A stretch of 64,000 bases of DNA from Bradyrhizobium sp. 164. Lineage in GTDB: Bacteria > Pseudomonadota > Alphaproteobacteria > Rhizobiales > Xanthobacteraceae. The position numbers and the translations under genes are program-made. Below, one piece after another: positions 1 through 7,688 of the stretch (position 1 is its first letter; the number at the start of each line of letters is the position of its first letter). Location of the stretch: contig NZ_JADPKA010000110.1 in NCBI RefSeq assembly GCF_023073715.1, positions 1 to 64,000 of the forward strand, in the 5' to 3' direction. A model generated the notes under the pieces. The model was not told where the DNA came from, did no database searches, and saw nothing but the letters and a program-made list of their open reading frames with translations.

Positions 1-410
1 CCTCCAATAAGCTGACGGCCGCTACCCTCCTAGCCAAGAAGATAGCACAAGGCTGTTTCTACCCCGCGCAGGCGCGCCACAACGCTGGACAGTTTTTTAG
101 GATATCCCGCTCGGCCTTCAACCTGGCGACCTCACGGCGCAACCGCTCGATCTCCTGCTGCTCCGGCTTCATCTGCCCGTGGCCGGGAAAGGCCTGCACC
201 GGATCGGAGCCGAACTCTTTCACCCATTTGCGCAGAACGTTCTCATGAACATCCAGGTCGCGCCCGGCCTGCGCCACCGACACCCCACGCTCCCTAACAA
301 GCTTGACCGCCTCGATCTTGAACTCGCGACTGAACTTCCGTCTCTTCATCGCCCACCTCCGGCTTCATGAAACACCTAATCTCGGTGTCCATCAAACCGG
401 CAGCAGCTCA
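1..410 (-). mobile_element. IS3-family insertion sequence remnant (one end plus orfA)
   Basis: The minus-strand stretch carries an IS3-type orfA and, just upstream of it, a terminus-like sequence running from about 410 down to 384 (it reads TGAGCTGCTGCCGG then TTTGATGGACACC), as is common at IS3-family ends. No orfB (DDE integrase) follows: after the ILKK stretch of orfA the sequence stops matching an IS3 pattern, and the window ends 60 bases later. The element is therefore truncated or recombined at its orfA 3' end. The opposite end and any target duplication are not visible. Confidence 0.7.
59..349 (-). pseudogene. IS3-family transposase orfA, truncated (HTH subunit)
   Basis: This encodes the small helix-turn-helix subunit of an IS3-type transposase, which binds the element ends. 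It starts MKRRKFSREFKIEAVKLV, followed by an HTH (GVSVAQAGRDLDVHENVLRKW, about residues 22-43) and a leucine-rich coiled coil (EIERLRREVARLKAERDILK, about 67-86). An A-rich slippery run (CTAAAAAAC) sits at the end, where IS3 elements make a -1 frameshift into orfB, but neither frame continues into an integrase domain. A normal orfA ends near AAAYFA; here the reading ends in an unrelated NCPALWRACAG tail. It is therefore a remnant unable to transpose by itself. Confidence 0.75.
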
Positions 411-542
411 CTTGTAAGCAAATTCAACGAGGCGGTGATATCCGAACTGAGGATCAAGGCCAAAGAGGATTCCACCATAGAGATAGTTGTGGAAGGTGAA
501 GAGCCGCCCCATGAACGTACGCTCAACGGACAGCTGCCATGA
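411..542 (+). pseudogene. 3' remnant of an unidentified gene cut by the IS3 element
   Basis: Downstream of the IS terminus a plus-strand frame reads KFNEAVISELRIKAKED and continues to a stop at 542. Its last four bases (ATGA, 539-542) overlap the start of the next gene, a typical sign of translational coupling. The same frame runs back into the IS, which cannot be the native 5' end. I take it as the 3' end of a gene interrupted by the insertion. The charged residues (KAKEDSTIEIVVEGEE) give no family assignment. Function unknown. Confidence 0.45.
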
Positions 543-901
543 GGGTCGCGGACCACGCACGCCAACTGAAACGTCTGGCAAATGATATCAAGCGGACAAA
601 TGTCAACAGTGAAGCGTTGGGACCGCTAAAGGCTTTAGGATACATCATGTTCGGGTTCGAAGCTGCCGCTCTCGGATTTGGAATATATCACTTTGCCTCT
701 GGCGAGTTCTTTATAACCGCCCTGGCCATCGCAATCGAGATAGGCGCTGGCGTGCTGCATGCGGCCGGAATGCATTTCGAGAGACGTCTCCACGAAAACA
801 ACCGTGATGATGTCAAGCTAAGGACATCTGAATGCCGTAAGAAAGCGAGCGATCTTTCAGGCGCAGTTGCGGCTTTTAATCTGCGACCTTGGCGGCCCTG
901 A
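539..901 (+). CDS. Small two-span membrane protein, unknown function
   Basis: A 120-residue protein coupled by an ATGA overlap to the truncated frame upstream, so the two were probably one operon before the IS landed. Residues about 30-53 (LKALGYIMFGFEAAALGFGI) and 57-80 (EFFITALAIAIEIGAGVLHA) form two hydrophobic segments joined by a short turn. The ends are basic and charged, with no signal-peptide cleavage site. I do not recognise the family. It precedes phage-derived fragments, so it could be phage or island cargo. The frame is intact but expression is uncertain because its upstream partner is broken. Confidence 0.5.
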   Translation: MRVADHARQLKRLANDIKRTNVNSEALGPLKALGYIMFGFEAAALGFGIYHFASGEFFITALAIAIEIGAGVLHAAGMHFERRLHENNRDDVKLRTSECRKKASDLSGAVAAFNLRPWRP

Positions 902-1096
902 CGAACCAAGCGGTAGCATCGCGTACGTCGGGCTAACGCGCAAGGAAATCGGCGAAGCCAGACAGTCTTAACTGGCCCGTTCGGGATAGGGCTAGGGGGC
1001 GTCGAGTCCTCACAGCGTTAAGGGCTCTAATCGGCCCATGGGAAAACTTTTACGGACGGTGACCCCGTTCAAATCAAAAATTTTAGAAAGGCAACA
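902..1096. other. Intergenic region before phage remnant
   Basis: No coding frame of convincing character on either strand. The stretch TAGAAAGGCAACA just before 1097 could act as a weak ribosome-binding region for the terminase pseudogene. Confidence 0.3.
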
Positions 1097-1432
1097 ATGG
1101 CTACACAGACCTACAAACCACCCAAGCACCTTAGCAAGGATGCGGCAGCATTCTTCAGCGGCGGCGTCGCGGAATACGAATTCGAGCCGCACCACATCAT
1201 TCTTCTAACCAAGGCTTGAGAAGCCTACGACCGCGCGGAAGACGCCCGGAAGGTTATTGCCAAAGAAGGTATGACGTATCAGGACCGGTTCGGCAGCCCA
1301 CGGGCGCACCCGGCCGTTGCGATCGAGCGGGATAGCCGTATCGGCATGGCCCGTTTATTTCGAGAACTTGGCCTTGATATCGGTGAAGCGGCTTCCGGCC
1401 GTCCGCCAGCGTTGCCTGCTAATCGGCGGTGA
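1097..1432 (+). pseudogene. Phage terminase small subunit, P27 family, with in-frame TGA
   Basis: Translation from ATG 1097 gives MATQTYKPPKHLSKDAAAFF and reaches a TGA at 1217-1219 after 40 codons. The same frame then continues without a further stop: EAYDRAEDARKVIAKEGM, TYQDRFGSPRAHPAVAIERD and ARLFRELGLDIGEAASGRPP, ending at TGA 1430-1432. The order LTxA-EAxDRAEDAR, then TYxDRFGxPRxHP, then RxxRELGL is characteristic of P27-family small terminases, which recognise phage DNA and recruit the large subunit for packaging. The stop replaces one residue in the conserved helix (probably a Trp or Cys codon changed by one base). No large terminase follows. Confidence 0.75.
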
Positions 1433-1435
1433 TGC

Positions 1436-1642
1436 ATGGCACCAAGAAAAAGGGCGCTGAATAAGCGACAGGCTCTGAGCGCTAACGCGCAGGCTTGGCT
1501 TCGCGGTGACGCCGCATGCGGCTTCTTCCGCTTTAAGTCTCAGGAAGAGTTAGCGGCGCTCTGGGAAGAGTATGGCGACAAGGAGAACATGGTTTGGAGT
1601 CATCGATATAGTTTGCCCATGAAGCGGCAAGCAACATCCTAG
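1436..1642 (+). CDS. Short hypothetical protein next to terminase remnant, probably truncated
   Basis: A 68-residue frame starting MAPRKRALNKRQALSANAQA, four bases after the terminase pseudogene stop. The middle reads WLRGDAACGFFRFKSQEEL, then AALWEEYGDKENMVW, a pattern I associate with small proteins encoded beside phage terminases, although I cannot name the family. It ends abruptly at 1642 without the aromatic-rich C-terminus I would expect, so it may be cut by the deletion that removed the rest of the phage. No clear ribosome site is seen; translational coupling with the terminase frame is possible. Confidence 0.4.
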   Translation: MAPRKRALNKRQALSANAQAWLRGDAACGFFRFKSQEELAALWEEYGDKENMVWSHRYSLPMKRQATS

Positions 1643-1715
1643 AAATGGATCAGCCGCCGCAACTATGTCAGATTCCGTGCGTTGGATGGTCGTAATGCTA
1701 TCCGAAGGAGTGATG

Positions 1716-2102
1716 ATGACAGAGTCCGTTAATTCCAACCGGCCGGTCTTGCCTTGGCTCGTCGTCACGCTGGTTGTTGTGCTGGCCGGAGGCGGCTTCG
1801 TTTGGATGAATAACAGAATTGAGGCCCTGCAGGCAGCGACTGCTACTCGCCAAGATTCTGGCGTCGAACAGACAAATCGTGCGGTAGCAGCTCTTGAGCA
1901 AACGGTAAAAGATCTTCAGTCGAGCCAGCAAAGTCTTGTGGACCGGATAGCGGACATCCAGCGAAAAATTGCATCGGAAGGCAGTAATCGCAAGCTGATG
2001 TCGGATCAGTTAGGCGCACTAAGCGCACGCGTTGATGCGCTGGCATCCGCAAATGCGGAAAGCGCTGCGACGGTGCGCCAAAACCCACGCACAAAGCGAT
2101 AG
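1716..2102 (+). CDS. Single-span membrane protein with coiled coil, unknown function
   Basis: The start at 1716 is chosen because AAGGAG at 1705-1710 sits five bases upstream; ATG 1713 is too close. The 128-residue product has a short N-terminus (MTESVNSNRPVLP), one transmembrane helix (WLVVTLVVVLAGGGFVWM, residues about 13-30) and then a long heptad-rich region (NRIEALQAATATRQ onward, about 33-120) predicted to form a coiled coil, ending with a basic tail. The architecture is that of an anchored coiled-coil protein with the bulk probably outside the membrane. No domain is recognised. It lies inside the decayed prophage segment and may be cargo or host-derived. Confidence 0.5.
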   Translation: MTESVNSNRPVLPWLVVTLVVVLAGGGFVWMNNRIEALQAATATRQDSGVEQTNRAVAALEQTVKDLQSSQQSLVDRIADIQRKIASEGSNRKLMSDQLGALSARVDALASANAESAATVRQNPRTKR

Positions 2103-2197
2103 ATGTTCGCGATTGGTTCATTGTCGGAAATCTCTTTCCGGCAGTAGGAAAAACCTTCCGCGAACATCTTGATCGGAGAGAACGAAACAGCGACGAG

Positions 2198-2380
2198 TCA
2201 ACGTTGGTGACCGAGTCCAATTCCGAGGCTTGATGCCTTCATCCGTAAAGAGGGCACGCTTCGCTTGGTCTGCTTCGAGATTTTTGTCACAGGTGTTTTC
2301 GCCTTTGAATGGGCGCGCAACTCTTTCACGTCCGCTGCGGTCCATTCACGGCGGGTAATCTTCTTGGTTTTCTTTGGCAT
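2198..2380 (-). CDS. Small basic protein of a rhizobial family
   Basis: A 60-residue, very basic protein: MPKKTKKITRREWTAADVKE then LRAHSKAKTPVTKISKQTKR, ending LRMKASSLGIGLGHQR. An AGGAG stretch lies upstream of the ATG, supporting this start. The WTxxDVxxLRxHxKxxTPVxxI pattern resembles a Myb/SANT-like or homeodomain-like helix set, which I recall as a recurrent small family in Bradyrhizobium. DNA binding is plausible from the charge and the helix pattern but is not shown. It runs opposite to the phage fragments on either side, so it is probably an independent gene. Confidence 0.6.
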   Translation of the reverse strand: MPKKTKKITRREWTAADVKELRAHSKAKTPVTKISKQTKRSVPSLRMKASSLGIGLGHQR

Positions 2381-2410
2381 GGAGGCTCCTGATTGAAACG
2401 GGGCTTCTAG

Positions 2411-3268
2411 CAGGAGAACGGACTTAGCATCAAAAATGCCAACGGTCAGCTACTGACTGAGACGCAACTGTTGACGACTGCAGGCGACCTTGTGCGCAGG
2501 GCTCAGACCCCACAAGATCAAATCGCAATTGCGCAGATGCTTGGCTTTACCAAGGAATGGATTCCGTTTCTAGAGCAAGCCGCACACGGCTTGGACAGCA
2601 TCAGGAATGCGGCGCAAGACGCCGGGGTAGTTATCAGTGACGAGACAATAGATAAGGCGGCAGAGTTCGACGAACGTTGGCGCAAGTCTAGCGTTGAATG
2701 GTCGTTGCATATGAGGGCAGCCCGACAGGACATTACCGGATTCGCGACAGACCTAACGCACGCTATGCAGGCGAGCAACTCGTTTTGGTCTTCCTTCCAG
2801 CCGGCCGGTGTAAACGCGCTGAACAAGATTGCCGACAAGCTGATGTCAATGGCAATCGACAACCTTTGGTCAAAGGCGTTCGGCGGTACGACCGGTGGGG
2901 GATTGCTAGGGCTGTTCGGCACTGGCGGCGGTGGTAGCGCTCCAACATGCTCTAGCGGACTTGGTGCAGGTACTGGCGGTCTTTCGTTCCCAATGTTTGC
3001 AGACGGCACGGACAACGCACCGGGCGGTTGGTCAATTGTTGGCGAGAAAGGGCCGGAGCTAGTCAATCTGCCGAAGGGCTTGCAGGTTCTGCCTAACGGA
3101 GTGATGCCGGGAGCATCAGTTAGCGCGCCAGTCAACGTAACCATTGATGCGCGTGGTGCTGATGCTGCGGGGTTGGCGAGGGTTCAGCAACAGATTGCTG
3201 ACCTCAGGGTTAGTCTGCCCAACGTAATCGTTTCTACGGTTCAGAAGGCCAAGACTACTCGGCGGTGA
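2411..3268 (+). pseudogene. Phage tail tape measure protein, 5'-truncated C-terminal fragment
   Basis: The frame is open from the TAG at 2408-2410 and has no convincing start. Its first residues, SIKNANGQLLTETQLL then TTAGDLVRRAQTPQDQIAIA and QMLGFTKEWIPFLEQ, match the internal region of tape measure proteins, where an ADG-like turn and an LG(L)xxxxIPLL motif recur. A Gly-rich linker follows (TTGGGLLGLFGTGGGGS), then FADGTDNAPGGWSIVGEKGP and PELVNLPKG, the conserved end of many such proteins that set tail length. A full protein is usually 600 residues or more; this one keeps about 285. The head and early tail genes expected between terminase and tape measure are absent. Confidence 0.75.
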
Positions 3269-3422
3269 TAAGACTTTAGATCGAGGGGCGGCTCTGCCGC
3301 CCCCGCAAAACGACTTGACGGGCCGGATCGTTCTCTTTATGTTCTTCGCTTCACGTTAGTTGAGTGGCGAAGTTTCTGCTACTTCCGTCCTGCTGCTTCG
3401 CGGCATCTGACGGGGGACATGA
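3269..3422. other. Intergenic region after tape measure fragment
   Basis: A short non-coding stretch between the phage fragment and the next truncated frame. GACGGGGGACATGA just before 3423 looks like a ribosome-binding site for the downstream frame. Confidence 0.3.
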
Positions 3423-3644
3423 ATGGGCCTTTTGGACGACAGTGTACTAAGCGGAATTTCCATCCAAAGAATGATTTTCCATATTGTCGGCCCGGCCGAC
3501 GAAGATTTTCAATTGATGGACGAAATCGACGCGGCTGGATTCGAGAGCTTTTTTCTAGCGCGAATTCGGGAAACGAATATCGGCAATCGCTTCAATTTCA
3601 TTGGTGAAGATGCTGGTGTGCGACCTTCGCTGCTAAGTGTATAG
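3423..3644 (+). pseudogene. N-terminal fragment of an unidentified protein
   Basis: The frame starts at ATG 3423 behind a GGGGGAC ribosome site and encodes MGLLDDSVLSGISIQRMIFH, then IVGPADEDFQLMDEIDAAGF and ESFFLARIRETNIGNRFNF, ending at 3644. The pattern (helix-strand start, then FFLxRIRxTNxGNRFxFI) recalls the N-terminus of nucleoid-associated-protein-like (NdpA/YejK-type) families, but I hold that only loosely. At 73 residues it is far shorter than such proteins (about 330) and it runs 12 bases into the convergent DUF4238 gene, so it is a fragment left by rearrangement at about 3630. Confidence 0.4.
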
Positions 3645-4538
3645 CCATTCCTTGCGCCCACCGCCGATATAGCGGCGCGCACGCTTTTTGACGATGAAAT
3701 TGATTTCCGCAACTTCCTGCGCGGTAAGCCTCCGCTCGCGGATCAACGAGTCGATCTTGGTTATGGACTGCCGGTAGTTGCGCGCAAAGGTCCTCTTCTG
3801 GAGGGGGTCAGTCCTCGGGTCCTTTGCGTACTCCAGATTCGTGAGGATCAAACAGTGGTCGCGATCCATCGGGTAAAGCGTCTGCGAACCCCGCAGCGCT
3901 ATTCCGGGATCAAGCGGGTACGCGCACGCGCCATCCGTGGGAGGGACCGCGTGGTTGTAGATCGTCACGGGGTGGTCGCTAGTAATGAACTTCACGTCGG
4001 AGTCTTCGGCAGAGACAATCTCGGGCACGCCTCCGACCCAGATCGCGCAGTGCAGCATGCAGATGCCCTGCATCTCGAACATCAGTTCGTTCTGCGTGAG
4101 ATTGGGATATTGGGCCTTGAGCCAGTCCAAGCCCTTCGGCGTACGGAGTTTCTGGATATCGAGAAACTCGAAGAAGTCTTGGAAATGGTCGTGCCATTCG
4201 CCAATGTCTGTGCCTATGAAGGCGCGAACCGCTTGCGAGCCCCTGGCGTCGACATCGCCGAATAAGCGGCGCTCAATTTCGTCATTGACGGACGTTCCGA
4301 AAAAGGTCGAATACAAGTCCTTCTGGCGAAATGCCAATGAGGTCGGCGTACTGTCCCACGCGCCCCTTTGAGTAATCACGCGGCCGTCCGCCAGGACCTT
4401 CCGATCAGGTGTCGTGTCGACGTAGGCAAGCGACGAGCACCCAGGCTCAAAGAACCCCTGTTGATACCATTGCGGGACGTAGTGGTTATTTCTTGTGATC
4501 GACACCGCAGCGATTCGCCCGACATTGTGACACCCCAA
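3633..4538 (-). CDS. DUF4238 domain protein
   Basis: A 301-residue protein. After a short lead it has TRNNHYVPQWYQQGFFEPG (about residues 15-33), the hallmark N-terminus of DUF4238, and later FITSDHPVTIYNHAV (about 188-202), the second conserved block; LYPMDRDHCLILTNLEYA follows. DUF4238 members are cytoplasmic proteins of unknown activity that often sit in mobile or defence-rich regions. The conserved His/Asp residues suggest a hydrolase-like site, which is inference. Initiation could be TTG at 4538 or GTG twelve codons in; neither has a strong ribosome site. It is monocistronic, facing the truncated frame at 3423-3644. The C-terminus (GGGRKEWLYT) looks natural. Confidence 0.7.
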   Translation of the reverse strand: MGCHNVGRIAAVSITRNNHYVPQWYQQGFFEPGCSSLAYVDTTPDRKVLADGRVITQRGAWDSTPTSLAFRQKDLYSTFFGTSVNDEIERRLFGDVDARGSQAVRAFIGTDIGEWHDHFQDFFEFLDIQKLRTPKGLDWLKAQYPNLTQNELMFEMQGICMLHCAIWVGGVPEIVSAEDSDVKFITSDHPVTIYNHAVPPTDGACAYPLDPGIALRGSQTLYPMDRDHCLILTNLEYAKDPRTDPLQKRTFARNYRQSITKIDSLIRERRLTAQEVAEINFIVKKRARRYIGGGRKEWLYT

Positions 4539-4916
4539 CGCCCTGACCTGACTTCCGTCGCGATTGTCGACTGTCGCATCTTCTCAACCGAGCGGTTATC
4601 TTGCAAGGCTAGTTGGCGAGCGCCTCGTGCTGCGTCCGACATATTGAAGGACGGCGCAACGAGGTGTCGTCGCTGCGCAAAATCACGCCACGCTGCCATT
4701 GTGCGCAATGTCGATGTCCGGGCCTGAAGAACTCTGCTGCTGCTGCCGGTCCTCTGCCGGCCTGGTTCACGATACCGATGATCGCCATGCGATGATCATC
4801 GCCAGTATGATGATGACGCATCGAACGGCATAAGTGCCGATGATCATGATGACCATCGGATACGCAAGCGCAGGTCTGATCGAGGCCGCTTCGTACCAGC
4901 CGAGATCTCGGTCGGA
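4539..4916. other. Intergenic region with no supported gene
   Basis: Between the DUF4238 and Fic genes. Frames on either strand are short and low-complexity. One minus-strand frame around 4790-4870 reads MVIMIIGTYAVRCVIIILA, a possible membrane-helix remnant, but it meets a stop soon after and has no ribosome site. The repeated GATGATCAT/ATGATGATG runs at 4790-4860 explain part of this hydrophobic appearance. Confidence 0.3.
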
Positions 4917-6122
4917 TCAAGTTTCGTCGAAATCGGTCTCGGTAAGGATGGGCTCTTCGCCGAACGGACGGTTGATGATGGCGAGAGCTTCCGGAGCGGC
5001 GTAGACGCGGTTGCGCGCGTATCCGGTCCTCTCTTGCAGAATGCCGGCTTCTTGCAATTGTGCGATGCCCTGATTTATCTGTGCAGGGGAGACATCGAGG
5101 AGTTGTCCAAGTCGCTTCGCGGTCACCACTGGATAGTTGTGAAGTTCGTCCAAGGTTCGCAACGCGGCCGAGCCCTTTCGGAATTTTCGTCGCTGCCTCC
5201 AGCGCTCAGATAATTCCGACAGCGCCGTCCTGGTTCGGATCAGTTCTTCGACGGTACCGGCTATAGCGTCGGCCATGAATGTGATGATGGGCTCCCAGTC
5301 AAGCCGTTGTTGCGCGTGCTTCAGCGAGGCGTAGTACGTACCCTTTTTGCTTTCGATGTAAGGCGATAGGTACAGAGGCACATGCTTCTCCGCCGCCATC
5401 ATCAGCGGAAGTAAAAGGCGACCGACGCGACCGTTGCCGTCGCGGAATGGGTGTACCGCCTCGAAATGGGTGTGGGCGATCGCCATGCGCGTGATGAACC
5501 CTTGCGTCATCTGCTGCATCCCTTCGTTGCGAAGGTAATCAACCGTTTGGGCGAGGCAGCCCGGGACATCGGCGGGGGGCGGAGGGTTGAGACTTGAATA
5601 CGCGATGTCCTTATTTCCGCCGATCCACACGACGCGGGAGCGGAGGTCGCCGGGAACATCCTGGTAGTCGGGATCGTCCTTCATCACAGCGCGATGGAGA
5701 TCACTGATCAGGTCCATCGTGAAGACGCTGTAGCCGTGCTTGGCGGCCCTCGGGATGAAGCCATCCAAGGCAACGGCGTAGTTGCGGACTTGGCGCGCTT
5801 CGTCCCGGGCGCCATCATCGCCGGTCTCCTCAACGGACAGCAATTCGTCGAGGGTGCTCTGGGTACCTTCGATTGATGAGGAGCTGACCGCCTCACGTCT
5901 GGTCAGGACCCGGCTGACGATGTAGGGGTCCTTCATCTGGGCCGCGATGGCGTCGACCTTCCCGAAAGCCGCTTGAGCAGCTTCAAGGGTTTTGGTCGCT
6001 CCAGGGGCGAAGACGCCGTCTTCCGGAGGCGCCGGCGGGACGATCCCATAATGGGAATCGTAGGGCGGGGGCAACCTCTTAAGGGTCTCGCGGATCGTGT
6101 GGCTGAGATCACTGCGCTTCAT
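4917..6122 (-). CDS. Fic/DOC family protein (putative AMP-transferase) with C-terminal winged helix
   Basis: Fic enzymes transfer AMP, or another nucleotide moiety, to target hydroxyls. The signature HPFRDGNGRVGRL is complete (about residues 224-236 from ATG 6122), including the catalytic His and the GNGR anion-binding loop. An N-terminal SSSIEG (about 81-86) fits the (S/T)xxxE(G/N) inhibitory helix, so the protein should be self-inhibited (class II). N-terminal residues include a YGIVPPAPPEDG stretch common in this Fic_N type. After the Fic core, ALRTLDELHNYPVVTAKRLG and QLLDVSPAQINQGIAQLQE form a helix-turn-helix, suggesting DNA binding or autoregulation. The upstream TTG at 6143 is a possible alternative start. 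It stands alone, with no small antitoxin next to it. Confidence 0.88.
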   Translation of the reverse strand: MKRSDLSHTIRETLKRLPPPYDSHYGIVPPAPPEDGVFAPGATKTLEAAQAAFGKVDAIAAQMKDPYIVSRVLTRREAVSSSSIEGTQSTLDELLSVEETGDDGARDEARQVRNYAVALDGFIPRAAKHGYSVFTMDLISDLHRAVMKDDPDYQDVPGDLRSRVVWIGGNKDIAYSSLNPPPPADVPGCLAQTVDYLRNEGMQQMTQGFITRMAIAHTHFEAVHPFRDGNGRVGRLLLPLMMAAEKHVPLYLSPYIESKKGTYYASLKHAQQRLDWEPIITFMADAIAGTVEELIRTRTALSELSERWRQRRKFRKGSAALRTLDELHNYPVVTAKRLGQLLDVSPAQINQGIAQLQEAGILQERTGYARNRVYAAPEALAIINRPFGEEPILTETDFDET

Positions 6123-6266
6123 GGGAACCCATACCAAGTCCAAGCTTTTCTAGTTATATTTTGGTTTTTTTAGAAAAACCATAGCATGCTGCGATCGCGG
6201 ACCTGCTTGTTTTGGCTTTACAGGTTCCGAGTCGACTGCGATGTTCGTTATATGTTCTAATCGCCG

Positions 6267-6677
6267 ATGGCCTCCGAAAGACCCGCGAGTTGGCGCATGC
6301 CGACCCGAAAACAAATGGACAAGTTGGCTGCTGCCGCTCCCCAAGCCGGCAAGACCGCCTCGATATCGCCTGCGGTCGGTCCGGCAGATCCGATGCCGCC
6401 GGAATACTGGCAGGCGATTTTGGACCAAGCTGCCGCCGACGCGCGGCCCGCCCCCAGCTCGGCCGAGGCTCGGCGCCTCTGTGAGATCAACCGGCACGTG
6501 TTGCGCGTCGACTGCCGCCGATGCGGGCGCACGGTCGAAATTCAGAAGGTTGACGCCTTGCGGCTATACGGTCCCGAGTTGATCTGGAAGAAGGTGGGGC
6601 AGCGGCTCCTCGATGATACCTGCAATCGGAGAACAGGCGGTCACGAGGAAGACGGCTGCTGGGCCTCGTTCTCGTAG
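6267..6677 (+). CDS. Conserved hypothetical protein with a CxxC knuckle
   Basis: A 136-residue protein; the first half is Ala/Pro-rich and probably disordered. The second half is compact: SSAEARRLCEINRHVLRVDC then RRCGRTVEIQKVDALRLYG, PELIWKKVGQRLLDDTC and NRRTGGHEEDGCW. The CRRC pair plus the downstream TCNRRTGGHEEDGC suggest a zinc-ribbon-like metal site using four cysteines or Cys/His. I recall similar small proteins as common in Bradyrhizobium, unnamed. No strong ribosome site precedes ATG 6267; ATG 6297 is an alternative. It is divergent from the Fic gene, with about 140 bases between them. Confidence 0.6.
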   Translation: MASERPASWRMPTRKQMDKLAAAAPQAGKTASISPAVGPADPMPPEYWQAILDQAAADARPAPSSAEARRLCEINRHVLRVDCRRCGRTVEIQKVDALRLYGPELIWKKVGQRLLDDTCNRRTGGHEEDGCWASFS

Positions 6678-7329
6678 TCGCCTCGCGCCTATTCGTCTGC
6701 CGGATGAGATAGAAACGCGGCCTCCACCGTCGTTCCGCTCTGGTCTTTCTCTTCTAGGTCTACGGCACTATTGCGAAAGCGCAGCCAAGATTCTCAGGCG
6801 AGCAGATGGCCACTACGAGCGATAGCAATATCGCCGGCTCCGCTGAACAACAGCAAAGGCAACATCGGTCCGATGTCGGGATGGGCTTGCACTCGTAGTA
6901 ACCCCCCGCTGAGTACAGGGCTCAGGAGCTGCGTCATTTGAACCGGTCCTGCTCCAGGCGTGACACTCTACAAACAGGCACTTTCATTTTATGCTCGATC
7001 CAGCTGACATCTCCTCTTCGAACAGAATTCCATTCCCATCAAAGGGTGAGAACACGAGAGCGCGACTCGGTCGAGCAAGTGTCCGCTGACTGCACTCCCG
7101 CAGATCGAACTTATCCAGGGTTCGGCGCGCTCCGTCAGCTTCTTCTGATCTGGAGATGATTCTCCGCGGCAAAACAGAAAACTGCGCGTAAAAGCTGCTC
7201 AATGAGGCCAAGAAACACCCTGCACGAGCGGGGAGAAAGCTTGAGCGAGCTTGCGCGGGAATGCAGACTTACCTCAAGACGGGACTTAATAGTCCTGCCC
7301 TTGCTATTTGGGTCGATTGGAGATGCCGA
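6678..7329. other. Gene-poor stretch, 650 bases
   Basis: No frame on either strand has credible composition plus a ribosome site. The short frames present change register and encode Arg/Ser-rich products typical of non-coding GC-rich DNA. I see no repeat or RNA gene. It is probably degenerated island sequence. Confidence 0.35.
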
Positions 7330-7527
7330 ATGGCGGCCTACGCGACATTGGCATCGGTTCTTTCCTCGATCATCTCCAAGTATTCTGGTGTTTATAGGGC
7401 GCGTCGCGAGCGCCAGACAATGCGCGCCTCTTTGTCAGATTTGAGCGATCGGGAATTGATGAATTTCGCCGTCAGCCGGGCTGAGATCGACTATGTCGCC
7501 TCCCGCAGACATCGAGTGGCGAGCTAA
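7330..7527 (+). CDS. DUF1127 small protein
   Basis: A 65-residue protein starting at ATG 7330, with GGAGAT about seven bases upstream. The C-terminal half, YRARRERQTMRASLSDLSDR then ELMNFAVSRAEIDYVAS, is the DUF1127 pattern (Arg-rich, then LSDREL, then GxSRxDI). These alphaproteobacterial proteins are small and Arg-rich; several are linked to RNA binding and to phosphate or carbon metabolism in Agrobacterium and Rhodobacter relatives. The N-terminal part (MAAYATLASVLSSIISKYSG) is the usual variable lead. The Gly before SR is replaced by Val-Ser (AVSRAE), a small deviation. It is an isolated gene. Confidence 0.65.
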   Translation: MAAYATLASVLSSIISKYSGVYRARRERQTMRASLSDLSDRELMNFAVSRAEIDYVASRRHRVAS

Positions 7528-7688
7528 GTCGTCCTCGCCGAACAACGCGATTTACGTTTGTGGGGCTGGAATATCGGACCCCGACTGTGCTGTGGCAGCA
7601 TTTTCCTTTATCTTTCTCTTGGCCAGGGACGATTCAAGGCGGTCGCATTCGATCGCCATCCGGAAATGCAGGTCAGCATGCGCTCGAA

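Noticed and set aside
1217..1219. Selenocysteine or programmed readthrough at the terminase TGA
   Set aside because: No bacterial SECIS-like hairpin can be seen after the TGA, and phage remnants around are decayed; a nonsense mutation is simpler.
4609..4920. His-rich 103-codon minus-strand frame
   Set aside because: The His run comes from ATGATGATG/GATCAT repeats. There is no ribosome site and an alternative frame reads as a broken hydrophobic helix.
6678..7329. Several short frames in the gene-poor stretch
   Set aside because: They overlap on different registers, lack ribosome sites and give Arg/Ser-rich products.
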